A DNA stretch of 7,573 bases, taken from Sphingomonadaceae bacterium (lineage in GTDB: Bacteria; Pseudomonadota; Alphaproteobacteria; Sphingomonadales; Sphingomonadaceae). Positions 1-6,665 of this stretch are shown here, piece after piece. The notes under the pieces were generated by a model that was not told the DNA's origin, made no database searches, and saw nothing but the letters and a program-made list of their open reading frames with translations. The position numbers and the translations under genes were made by a program. Every line of letters begins with the position of its first letter. Position 1 is the stretch's first letter. Location: contig JAHDXX010000149.1 of NCBI GenBank assembly GCA_023384025.1, positions 1 to 7,573 of the forward strand, written 5' to 3'.

Positions 1-659
1 ACCTCTCGCTCGGCTGGCGGATGACCGGCAATCCGCAATGGGACTGGCTGGAGGGAGATCCGCACCTCGTCAGTGTGGTCGACCTCGCCGAATATGCCGG
101 CGGCACCGAAATCCTGGCCGAGCATCTTCGCCACCTGCACTTCGCCATGGCGCCGCCACTGGATCAGTCCGTGCGCGGGGGCACCCAGACCGACGGCAAC
201 CTGCTGCTGCGGGACGAACCCGTGATCCGGAACCTGCGCGCCGCTATCCTCCGGGCAGTCGAGGCGCACATCGCGCAGCTGCCGGCACATGCACCAGGGC
301 ACCCGACCCTCATCAGCCGCCGTGCCCCGGCACGGATTGCGGGATCATGGTCGGTCCGGCTCCAGTCGCAGGGTTTCCATACCGACCATGTTCACTCGCA
401 CGGCTGGATCAGTTCTGCTTTCTATGTCGCCCTGCCCGACAGCCTTGGGACAGGTTCCCGGGCCGACAACCGCGACGGCTGGCTGACTCTGGGCGAATGC
501 CGGGAGCTGGTGCCGGATCTCGCCCCGTTCCGTACGGTCGAGCCGCGCGTCGGCAGGCTGGTGCTGTTCCCATCGACGATGTGGCATGGTACCCGCCCCT
601 TCTCCGATGGCGAGCGCATGACGGTCGCGTTCGACATTGCCTATCCGAAACAAAGTTGA
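1..659 (+). CDS. Putative 2OG-Fe(II) oxygenase, C-terminal part (5' end outside window)
   Basis: Probable iron(II)/2-oxoglutarate-dependent dioxygenase of the 2OG-FeII_Oxy_5 type, which would hydroxylate a protein or small molecule in the cytoplasm. The frame stays open from base 3 to the ATG at 21, and the residues before that ATG (LSLGWR) continue naturally into the conserved-looking stretch TGNPQWDWLEGDP. The true start therefore probably lies upstream, and many relatives carry TPR repeats there. Counting from the ATG at 21, the histidine cluster FHTDHVHSHGW (119-129) precedes the strand SSAFYVALP. A distal His189 lies in FPSTMWHGTRPF, and Arg199 follows in GERMTVAFD. H123 or H125 with H189 are candidate metal ligands, and R199 is the candidate 2-oxoglutarate anchor. 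The stop is five bases before the sulfotransferase start, so translational coupling is likely. The family call is fairly firm; the substrate is unknown. The ATG at 21 could still be an annotated start giving 212 residues. Confidence 0.8.
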   Translation, partial: LSLGWRMTGNPQWDWLEGDPHLVSVVDLAEYAGGTEILAEHLRHLHFAMAPPLDQSVRGGTQTDGNLLLRDEPVIRNLRAAILRAVEAHIAQLPAHAPGHPTLISRRAPARIAGSWSVRLQSQGFHTDHVHSHGWISSAFYVALPDSLGTGSRADNRDGWLTLGECRELVPDLAPFRTVEPRVGRLVLFPSTMWHGTRPFSDGERMTVAFDIAYPKQS

Positions 660-664
660 CCCAG

Positions 665-2539
665 ATGACACAACAAGCCGGCACCCTTCCTCCCAAAGCC
701 CTGCTCGAAGCGATGCAATGCCTGCGCACGGGCGACAACGAAGGCGCCCTGGGACTGGCAGAGGCGGGTCTTGCTTCGGCCCAGGACAAGGCGCCATTCC
801 TCGCACTGGCAGGGCTGGCAGCACTGCGGGCACGGCTTCCCGAACGCGCGATCCCCCACCTTCAGGCGCTGCTCGCAGCCAATCCCGGCGACCGGGCGAC
901 CCGCGTGAACCTGGCAAACGCATTCCTCGAAACCGGACGCAAGGACGATGCCCTTGCCCTGGCGGCCGGATCCGCGGACCCGGCGCTCGCCCGGGTGGAG
1001 GGTTTCCTGCATCAGGAAGCGGGCGCCTTGCAGGAGGCCGCCGCGGCCTATGAGCGGGCCATCGCAGGCGATCCCGACGACCTTTCTTCATGGAACAACC
1101 TCGGCAATGTGAGGGCGCGCCTGGGTGATCCGGACGGTGCCATTGCCGCGCTGGAACGGGCAATCAGCATCGCCCCGGCCGATTTGCCGATCTACCTCAA
1201 TCTGGCCGAAGTGCTGCGTGAGGCGGACCGGGCGGAAGCCCGCGTGAAAACGCTGAACGATGCGCGCCGGCTGGCACCGCACGACCAGACAGTGTTGCTG
1301 GAACTGGGCATGGCCTATGCGCGGATTGACGATACGGACAACGCCATCGCCACCCTGCGCGATGCCGTGTCGCTTGCGCCAACTTTCACCGATGCCCACA
1401 TCGAGCTGGGCGTGATCTTCGAGAACCTCAACATGATCGAGGACCTCTCGGCACTGATCGAGAGCATCGACCTGTCCACCGCACCGCCGGAAGCAGCCTT
1501 CCTGCAGGCGTGGAAAGCCCGGCGCGAAGGCCGGTTCGACGATGCGGCCGCGCTTGCCGCCCGCGTCCCGGAGTCAATCAACCCCATGCGGCGGTTCCAT
1601 CTGGTTGGCGGAATTGCCGACCGGCGCGGCCAGTACGACGAGGCATTTGCCGCATTCACCCGCATGAACCGCGAAGCCGTTGCCGCTGCGCCCCCTGCGG
1701 AAGGGCCAACCTATCGCGAGCAGGTCGAGGCCGATCTCGCCCGGTGGACCGACCAGTGGGCCACCGGCTGGACCGATGTTATCCCGGACGACGGCCAGCG
1801 CGATCCCGTGTTTCTCGTAGGCTTCCCCCGTTCGGGCACAACCCTGCTCGACACCATGCTGATGGGCCAGCCGGAACTTTCGGTGCTGGAAGAACGGCCG
1901 ATGATGGCGCGGGTCATGCGGTTGTTCGCCGATCAGGACCTGCCCGACCTGGATTCGGCGCGCATCGCGGAGCTGCGTTCGGCCTATTTCGGCTTTGCCC
2001 GCGAGTTCGGCTGGGATGACACCCGCTGGCTGGTCGACAAGCACCCGCTCAACATGGAGCGCGTGCCGACCATCCGCCGCCTGTTCCCCGCCGCGAAGAT
2101 CATTCTTGCCGAACGGCATCCGTGTGACGTCGTGCTGAGCTGTTTCATGGCCAATTTCCAGCTCAACCTCGCCATGCGCAGCTTCACGACACTGGAGGAA
2201 GCCGCGCTGACCTATGACGCGGTGTTCCGCGCGTGGGAACGCGGCACCGGGCTGTTCCCGGTCGACGTCCATCACTTGCGCTACGAACGGCTGGTCGATG
2301 ACGCGCGCGGCGAGTTTGCGCCGCTTGTCCGCTGGCTCGGGCTCGAACTGGATGACCGCGCGCTCGACCATACCCGCACGGCGAAGGAGCGTGGGAGAGT
2401 GCGGACGGCAAGCTATTCGCAGATCGGCGAAACGCTCTATACCCGGGCGCGCGGGCGCTGGCACAACTACGAGCAACACCTCGCTCCGGTCCTGCCGATC
2501 CTGCTGCCATGGGCGCGGCGAATGGGTTATGGGGGCTGA
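665..2539 (+). CDS. TPR-repeat sulfotransferase (Sulfotransfer_3-like)
   Basis: A 624-residue cytoplasmic-looking protein with no signal peptide, predicted to transfer sulfate from PAPS to a hydroxyl acceptor. Residues about 12-255 are tandem TPR-type helices, for example W143-NNLGN followed by AIAALERAISIAP, and suit protein binding. The sulfotransferase domain covers roughly 378-610. Its 5'-phosphosulfate loop GFPRSGTT is at 386-393, and the 3'-phosphate motif RHPCDVVLS is at 484-492. Glu410 in VLEERP lies 21 residues after the P-loop arginine. As I recall it, that is the spacing of the catalytic glutamate in tyrosylprotein sulfotransferases. The ATG at 665 was chosen because the open frame further upstream overlaps the oxygenase gene, is rich in Arg and Pro and looks like a frame shadow. 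The Shine-Dalgarno sequence is poor, which fits coupling to the upstream stop at 659. Sulfation of a glycan, lipid or small metabolite is an equally possible role. Confidence 0.9.
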   Translation: MTQQAGTLPPKALLEAMQCLRTGDNEGALGLAEAGLASAQDKAPFLALAGLAALRARLPERAIPHLQALLAANPGDRATRVNLANAFLETGRKDDALALAAGSADPALARVEGFLHQEAGALQEAAAAYERAIAGDPDDLSSWNNLGNVRARLGDPDGAIAALERAISIAPADLPIYLNLAEVLREADRAEARVKTLNDARRLAPHDQTVLLELGMAYARIDDTDNAIATLRDAVSLAPTFTDAHIELGVIFENLNMIEDLSALIESIDLSTAPPEAAFLQAWKARREGRFDDAAALAARVPESINPMRRFHLVGGIADRRGQYDEAFAAFTRMNREAVAAAPPAEGPTYREQVEADLARWTDQWATGWTDVIPDDGQRDPVFLVGFPRSGTTLLDTMLMGQPELSVLEERPMMARVMRLFADQDLPDLDSARIAELRSAYFGFAREFGWDDTRWLVDKHPLNMERVPTIRRLFPAAKIILAERHPCDVVLSCFMANFQLNLAMRSFTTLEEAALTYDAVFRAWERGTGLFPVDVHHLRYERLVDDARGEFAPLVRWLGLELDDRALDHTRTAKERGRVRTASYSQIGETLYTRARGRWHNYEQHLAPVLPILLPWARRMGYGG

Positions 2540-2559
2540 AGCACGGCATCAGCACGGCA
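2540..2559 (+). repeat. Short direct repeat between sulfotransferase and next gene
   Basis: The nonamer AGCACGGCA occurs twice (2540-2548 and 2551-2559) with a start-to-start distance of 11 bases, about one helical turn, right after the sulfotransferase stop. It could be a protein-binding site or merely a local duplication. No function can be assigned. Confidence 0.3.
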
Positions 2560-2580
2560 CGGTGAACGATGGGGAAAGAC

Positions 2581-3120
2581 ATGCGCACTTGGCAATTCTC
2601 GGCTGCTGCAGCAGCGATCACACTGGTTGCTACATCGGCCACAGCGCAGGACACGTCCGACGACAAGTATCTTGATTCGTTGCGTTCCTGCCAGACCATC
2701 ACGGACAATGCCGAGCGCCTGGCCTGTTTCGACCGGGCCGTGGGCACGATTATCGCCGCTTCCGAAAACGACGACCTGCGAATTGTCGATCGCGAGGAAG
2801 TGCGGGAAACCCGCCGCAAGTTGTTCGGGTTCAGCCTGCCTGACCTCGGCATTTTCAGCAAGCGCGACAGGGACGGTGATGGTGCGGCGGAGGAAGATGA
2901 ATTCGATTCGCTGACCACCACCATCGCGTCTGTCCGCCCGACAGGGTCGGGTTACGTCCTGACCACGGCCGAAGGCGCGAAATGGCAGATCGACAATCCG
3001 CCGCGCCGCCTGCTGACGCCCAGAGCCGGGCAATCGCTGGAGATCCGCAGCGCGGCGCTGTCAGCGTTCTTCCTTCGAATCAACGGTCAGGGCGGCGTGA
3101 AAGGGCGCCGGATCGAGTAG
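2581..3120 (+). CDS. Small predicted periplasmic protein with EF-hand-like loop
   Basis: A 179-residue protein of unknown function. I recall similar unnamed proteins in sphingomonads but no characterised member. Residues 1-22 look like a Sec signal peptide: MRTWQF, an alanine-rich hydrophobic core, and cleavage after ATA22 before QD. The mature part opens with a helical segment holding Cys37 and Cys49 (ITDNAERLACFDRAVG), which could form a disulfide. Residues 96-107 read DRDGDGAAEEDE, matching the EF-hand calcium-loop spacing (acidic at 1, 3, 5 and 12, glycine at 6) but with Ala instead of a large hydrophobic residue at position 8. The C-terminal part (about 111-179) alternates polar and hydrophobic residues and is probably a small beta domain. 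The start at 2581 was preferred over the in-frame ATG at 2569 because it gives a cleaner signal peptide and has GGGGAAAG just upstream. The 41-base gap to the sulfotransferase fits co-transcription. Confidence 0.8.
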   Translation: MRTWQFSAAAAAITLVATSATAQDTSDDKYLDSLRSCQTITDNAERLACFDRAVGTIIAASENDDLRIVDREEVRETRRKLFGFSLPDLGIFSKRDRDGDGAAEEDEFDSLTTTIASVRPTGSGYVLTTAEGAKWQIDNPPRRLLTPRAGQSLEIRSAALSAFFLRINGQGGVKGRRIE

Positions 3121-3169
3121 TCCGGCCCTGCCGGCTGCAAGCCTCTGCCATCCTCGCAACAGGCGCCTC

Positions 3170-3186
3170 GCGTAATATTGTTACGC
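3170..3186. promoter_or_regulatory. Inverted repeat, candidate operator
   Basis: GCGTAA and TTACGC form a perfect six-base inverted repeat around the AT-rich spacer TATTG, in otherwise GC-rich DNA. It lies 50 bases after the small-protein stop and about 225 bases before the receptor start. The shape suits a dimeric repressor or activator. I cannot name the factor. Confidence 0.35.
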
Positions 3187-3265
3187 ACGTTGCTGCTGCG
3201 GCGAAATGATGCTCTCCACCCTGACTAACGACCGTTGCACCTCGGCAACACTCGCCTTCCGCATC

Positions 3266-3303
3266 CGCAGGCGGGGCTGTTTTCGTTTGCAGCGCCTGCG
3301 AAC
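3266..3303. promoter_or_regulatory. Overlapping inverted repeats upstream of receptor gene
   Basis: CGCAGGCG (3266-3273) is perfectly complementary to CGCCTGCG (3293-3300) across a 19-base T-rich loop. The second arm also belongs to a tighter near-palindrome: GTTTGCAG (3285-3292) pairs with CTGCGAAC (3296-3303) around CGC with one G-T pair. The two structures exclude each other. The near-palindrome ends 23 bases before the candidate -35 box, a normal place for a regulator site. As DNA it is a plausible operator; as RNA it matters only if transcription starts further upstream. No U-tract follows, so it is not a terminator. Confidence 0.35.
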
Positions 3304-3326
3304 CTGTCGCATCCCTGAACATAGCC

Positions 3327-3355
3327 TTGACGGGTGAAGTGTGCCCGTTTGTGCT
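3327..3355 (+). promoter_or_regulatory. Weak candidate sigma-70-type promoter for the receptor gene
   Basis: TTGACG (3327-3332) is a good -35 match. At 17 bases spacing stands TGTGCT (3350-3355), a poor -10 match, so the call rests mainly on the -35 box and on position. The spacer itself holds the inverted repeat ACGGG (3330-3334) / CCCGT (3344-3348), which could be an operator blocking polymerase. Transcription would start about 50 bases before the receptor ATG. Confidence 0.25.
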
Positions 3356-3371
3356 CATTCTGATTTGAAGT

Positions 3372-3411
3372 GTCGGCATCCACCGACGATCCGTAAGGGG
3401 ACTGGACTCAC
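3372..3411 (+). promoter_or_regulatory. Receptor leader: small hairpin and ribosome binding site
   Basis: GTCGG (3372-3376) and CCGAC (3383-3387) can form a five-base-pair hairpin with a six-base loop. AAGGGG (3395-3400) follows, 11 bases from the ATG, with a second purine patch GGA at 3404-3406 five bases from it. Either patch may serve as the Shine-Dalgarno element. The hairpin leaves both exposed, so it probably does not block translation. Confidence 0.35.
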
Positions 3412-6400
3412 ATGAAGAGCTATACCGCGTCGCGCGGCAAAGCGCGTTTTTACGTCGGGGCGGGCATCGCTGCCCTCGGCCTCGCTGCTGTCGCAGCGCC
3501 GGCCCAGGCACAGGATGCCGGGGCTGACGAAGAAGAGACGACCGAAGCCGCACCTGCCGGTTCACCGATCGTTGTCACCGGTTCGCGCATTGCGCGCCCG
3601 ACCCTGTCGTCGCCGGTTCCGCTGACCACCGTCAGCGCCGAAGAACTGACCGAACAGGGCGACATCTCGCTCGGTGACGCGCTCAACGACCTTCCGTCGC
3701 TGCGCACCACCTTCAGCCAGGGCAACTCGACCCGCTTCATCGGCACCGCCGGCCTCAACCTGCTTGACCTTCGCGGTCTGGGAACTGCTCGTACGCTGGT
3801 GCTGGTCAACGGCAAGCGCCACGTCACGGCTTCGCCGGGCGACTACCTGGTCGACGTCAACACCATCCCGGTCGACCTGCTCGAGCGCGTCGACGTGGTG
3901 ACCGGCGGCAACTCGGCCATTTACGGTTCGGACGCCGTTGCCGGGGTCGTCAACTTCATCCTCAAGCGCGACTTCGAAGGCTTCGCCGCCCGCGGCCAGG
4001 CCGGTGTGTCGTCGCGTGGCGACCGCGCCACCCGCTTCATCTCGGGCACCTGGGGCAAGAACTTCGCCGATGGCCGCGGCAACGTCGCGATCTCGGCCGA
4101 ATACGCCAAGACCGACCCGCTGTACTTCCGTGACCGTGACGGCCTGACCGGCGCGTTCAGCGGCCGTTGCCAGTTCAACCTGGTCGAGCCGACCGCCGGC
4201 GAACCGTTCGGTACTGACGGCATCATTGACACCGCTCCGGTCTGCGGCATTCGCAACGGCGCGATTTCGGACGGTGGCACCCTCGGTGGCCTTGGCCAAG
4301 GCCGTTTCCTGCGCTTCGATTCGGCCGGCAACGTGTTTACCGACGTGCCCGACCAGTTCCTTGGCACGTTCACCGGCAACGTGGTGGGCGGCCAGGGTTC
4401 GACCCTGCGCAACACCGGCCAGCTCGCCGCCGGCCTGACCCGCTTCACCGCCAACCTGCTGGCACACTTCGACGTGAGCGACGCATTCCGTCCGTTCATC
4501 GAAGCCAAGTACGTCCACATCGATGCGATCCAGGAAGGGCAGCCGAGCTTCTGGCAGGGCAGCATTCCCGGCTTCTTCGGTGGTGGTGCGAACCTGCGCT
4601 GCGACAACCCCTTCCTGACCGACCAGGCATTCAGCGTGATGTCGAGCTTCGGCATCTGTAATGCTACCCGCGACTCGCGTGCGTTTGCCATGAACCGCTT
4701 CAACATCGACTTCGGTGGCCGCGGCGAACTTCACGATCGTGACACCTATCGCGTCGTTGGTGGCGTTGAAGGGACCTTCAACGAGGACTGGAACTACGAA
4801 CTGTCGTTCAACTACGGCCGTCTCGAAACCAAGCTTCGTTCGCTCAACAACCTCAAGCTGTTCGATCTCGACGGCAACGAGGACGGCTTCCTGCTGGCGC
4901 TCGACGCGACCCGCAACGCCGCGGGCCAGATCGTCTGCCGCGTCAACGCGGTTACCGTGACCCGGCCGGACTGCGTTCCGATCAACGTCTTCGGTGACGG
5001 TGCCCCGAGCGCCGAAGCGCTGGCCTTCGTCAACACGACTGGCCGTCGCGAAGAGAAGGCAGAGGAATTCGTTGCTCTCGCCTCGGTCGCCGGTGACCTG
5101 TCGCAGCTGTTCGAACTGCCGGGCGGCCCGGTCGGGTTCGCTCTTGGCGCCGAATATCGCGAGGAAAAGGCCTTCAGCGCATTCGACGAACTGACTGCCA
5201 GCGGCGGCACGTTCCTCAACGCGATCCAGCCGTTCACCCCGCCGAAGCTGACCGTCAAGGAACTGTTCGGCGAAGTGAACGTGCCGCTGCTGGCGGACAT
5301 GCCGCTGGCCGAGGAACTGAGCCTGGGTGCTGCTGCCCGCGTGTCGGACTACAACACCGCCACCGGTACGGTCTGGGCCTACAACGTCCAGGGTATCTAC
5401 GCACCGATCAACGACATCCGCTTCCGCGCGGCCTACGCGACCTCGGTTCGTACCCCGACCCAGTCGGACCTGTTCTCGCCGCAAAGCCAGAACTTCGCGT
5501 TCATCGCTGACCCGTGCGACGTGCAGAACATCACCAACAACCCGAACCGGGCAGCCAACTGCGCCGCCTTCGGGGTGCCGGCGACTGCCAACCAGGCGCT
5601 GGTCGATGCTTGCGCCAGTTCGCCGTTCCCGGTTGCTCTTGGCGCGCCGTTCCTGAACTGCACGGCGCGGTCGTTCTCGACCAGCTTCCTCTCGGGCGGT
5701 AACCCGACCCTGGTGGAAGAGCGCGGCAAGTCGCTGACGCTGGGCGTGGTGATCGAGCCCCGGTTCATCCCGGGCCTCAACTTCACGGTCGACTACTACA
5801 AGATCAAGGTCGACTCGCTGATCGCCACCCTCGCGGCACAGACGATCATCAACCTGTGCTTCGATGACGCCAACGGTATCAACAACCCGTTCTGCGGCAC
5901 CGTGCAGCGTGACCCGGCAACTGGCCTGTTCGACTCGACCCAGGCGGTGATCTCGGGCGGCGTGAACTTCGCGGCCCAGCGCACCGAAGGGATCGACTTC
6001 GACGTCCAGTACACCAAGACGTTCGACAACGGTCACCGTATGCGCTTCCGCGCGATCGCGACCTACCTGATGGAGCTGAACAACTTCACCAACCCGGCCG
6101 ATCCGGAACTGCCGAACCGTCAGCGCAGCGAGCTGGGCGATCCCAAGTGGGCCGCTTCGGCGAACTTCAACTACGACTTCGGTCCGATCGACTTCACCTG
6201 GTCGATGCGCTACCTCGGTCCGCAAACCAAGGGTACGTTCGAAGCGCAGAACCGTTATATCGGCCGCTGCCCGGGTTCGGGTGTGGTCGGGTTCAGCGGC
6301 GGCACCTGTACCCCGGGTGAGCTGACGATCCTCGATCCGCAGAACGCCGACCAGTTCGAGAAGCCCTTCTTCAAGGCCCAGACGTACCACAACGTCCGCC

Positions 6401-6558
6401 TGAACTGGGATATCGACGACGGCAAGTACAGCTTCTACGTCGGCGTCGACAACCTGTTCGACAACAAGCCGCCGTTCGGCCAGCTGGGCACCGCCGGTGG
6501 CGATCCGTACGACACCTTCGGTCGTTACTTCTACGCCGGCTTCAACATCGAGATGTAA
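3412..6558 (+). CDS. TonB-dependent outer-membrane receptor
   Basis: A complete 1048-residue gated outer-membrane transporter. The signal peptide (basic residues K2-R12, hydrophobic core, cleavage after AQA33) is followed by an acidic linker and a TonB-box-like PIVVTG (52-57). The plug domain runs to about 190 and shows LVLVNGKRH (129-137) and YGSDAVAGVVN (171-181). The rest is a 22-strand-type barrel ending with VDNLFDNKPP (from about 1012) and the terminal strand. The mature protein has 14 cysteines, all in the barrel region, in seven close pairs (253/278, 397/416, 509/521, 702/717, 734/750, 816/828, 953/966), which suggests disulfide-closed outer loops. The last residue is Met, not the usual aromatic. 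The length is at the large end of the family, as expected for long loops. Proline codons are nearly all CCG and arginine mostly CGC or CGT, suggesting high expression. The substrate cannot be read from the sequence; no siderophore-specific or vitamin B12-specific mark was seen. A 291-base leader suggests its own promoter. Confidence 0.95.
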   Translation: MKSYTASRGKARFYVGAGIAALGLAAVAAPAQAQDAGADEEETTEAAPAGSPIVVTGSRIARPTLSSPVPLTTVSAEELTEQGDISLGDALNDLPSLRTTFSQGNSTRFIGTAGLNLLDLRGLGTARTLVLVNGKRHVTASPGDYLVDVNTIPVDLLERVDVVTGGNSAIYGSDAVAGVVNFILKRDFEGFAARGQAGVSSRGDRATRFISGTWGKNFADGRGNVAISAEYAKTDPLYFRDRDGLTGAFSGRCQFNLVEPTAGEPFGTDGIIDTAPVCGIRNGAISDGGTLGGLGQGRFLRFDSAGNVFTDVPDQFLGTFTGNVVGGQGSTLRNTGQLAAGLTRFTANLLAHFDVSDAFRPFIEAKYVHIDAIQEGQPSFWQGSIPGFFGGGANLRCDNPFLTDQAFSVMSSFGICNATRDSRAFAMNRFNIDFGGRGELHDRDTYRVVGGVEGTFNEDWNYELSFNYGRLETKLRSLNNLKLFDLDGNEDGFLLALDATRNAAGQIVCRVNAVTVTRPDCVPINVFGDGAPSAEALAFVNTTGRREEKAEEFVALASVAGDLSQLFELPGGPVGFALGAEYREEKAFSAFDELTASGGTFLNAIQPFTPPKLTVKELFGEVNVPLLADMPLAEELSLGAAARVSDYNTATGTVWAYNVQGIYAPINDIRFRAAYATSVRTPTQSDLFSPQSQNFAFIADPCDVQNITNNPNRAANCAAFGVPATANQALVDACASSPFPVALGAPFLNCTARSFSTSFLSGGNPTLVEERGKSLTLGVVIEPRFIPGLNFTVDYYKIKVDSLIATLAAQTIINLCFDDANGINNPFCGTVQRDPATGLFDSTQAVISGGVNFAAQRTEGIDFDVQYTKTFDNGHRMRFRAIATYLMELNNFTNPADPELPNRQRSELGDPKWAASANFNYDFGPIDFTWSMRYLGPQTKGTFEAQNRYIGRCPGSGVVGFSGGTCTPGELTILDPQNADQFEKPFFKAQTYHNVRLNWDIDDGKYSFYVGVDNLFDNKPPFGQLGTAGGDPYDTFGRYFYAGFNIEM

Positions 6559-6570
6559 GCCATGCGGTCA

Positions 6571-6597
6571 TGGCCGTGCCGCCTCGCGGTACGGCCA
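6571..6597 (+). terminator. First stem-loop after the receptor gene
   Basis: Arms 6571-6582 and 6586-6597 form a 12-base-pair stem with one G-U pair and the three-base loop CTC, starting 12 bases after the receptor stop. No T-tract follows, so on its own it is not a classical intrinsic terminator. It may stabilise the mRNA 3' end or assist the second hairpin. Confidence 0.45.
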
Positions 6598-6609
6598 GAG
6601 CCCAAAAGC

Positions 6610-6643
6610 AAAGGGCCCCGGGAAACCGGGGCCCTTTCTTTAT
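6610..6643 (+). terminator. Strong intrinsic terminator, probably bidirectional
   Basis: AAAGGGCCCCGG (6610-6621) and CCGGGGCCCTTT (6626-6637) form a perfect 12-base-pair stem closed by the stable tetraloop GAAA, followed by CTTTAT. Read on the minus strand, the stem is followed by a T-rich stretch (GCTTTTGGG), so it can also end clpB transcription, whose stop lies 29 bases from the stem. It separates two convergent genes. Confidence 0.9.
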
Positions 6644-6665
6644 GTGATGACAGGGCTGGTGGCGC

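Noticed and set aside
38..664. N-terminal extension of the sulfotransferase frame back to an ATG at 38
   Set aside because: This stretch overlaps the oxygenase gene in another frame and translates to Arg/Pro-rich sequence unlike any domain. The ATG at 665 fits the end of the previous gene.
345..1163. Minus-strand open frame of 272 codons across the oxygenase/sulfotransferase junction
   Set aside because: It spans two well-supported plus-strand genes, is dominated by Arg, Pro and Gly and has no motif.
1574..2479. Open frame of 301 codons on the minus strand opposite the sulfotransferase
   Set aside because: It lies opposite conserved sulfotransferase motifs, has no recognisable domain and is explained by GC-rich codon use.
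3122..3134. Possible terminator hairpin CCGGC-CCT-GCCGG after the small secreted protein gene
   Set aside because: Only five base pairs and no following T-tract, so it is not distinguishable from chance in GC-rich DNA.
3234..3249. Inverted repeat GTTGC-N6-GCAAC in the receptor leader region
   Set aside because: Five-base arms at this spacing are expected by chance and nothing else marks the site.
4858..4896. Calcium-loop-like acidic stretch FDLDGNEDGF in the receptor
   Set aside because: The acidic spacing does not match an EF-hand loop, and acidic turns are common in receptor outer loops.
3562..6390. Open frame of 942 codons on the minus strand opposite the receptor gene
   Set aside because: The receptor frame has clear plug, TonB box and barrel motifs. 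The antisense translation is Arg, Glu and Val rich without domains and arises from the strong codon bias of the receptor gene. It is a shadow.
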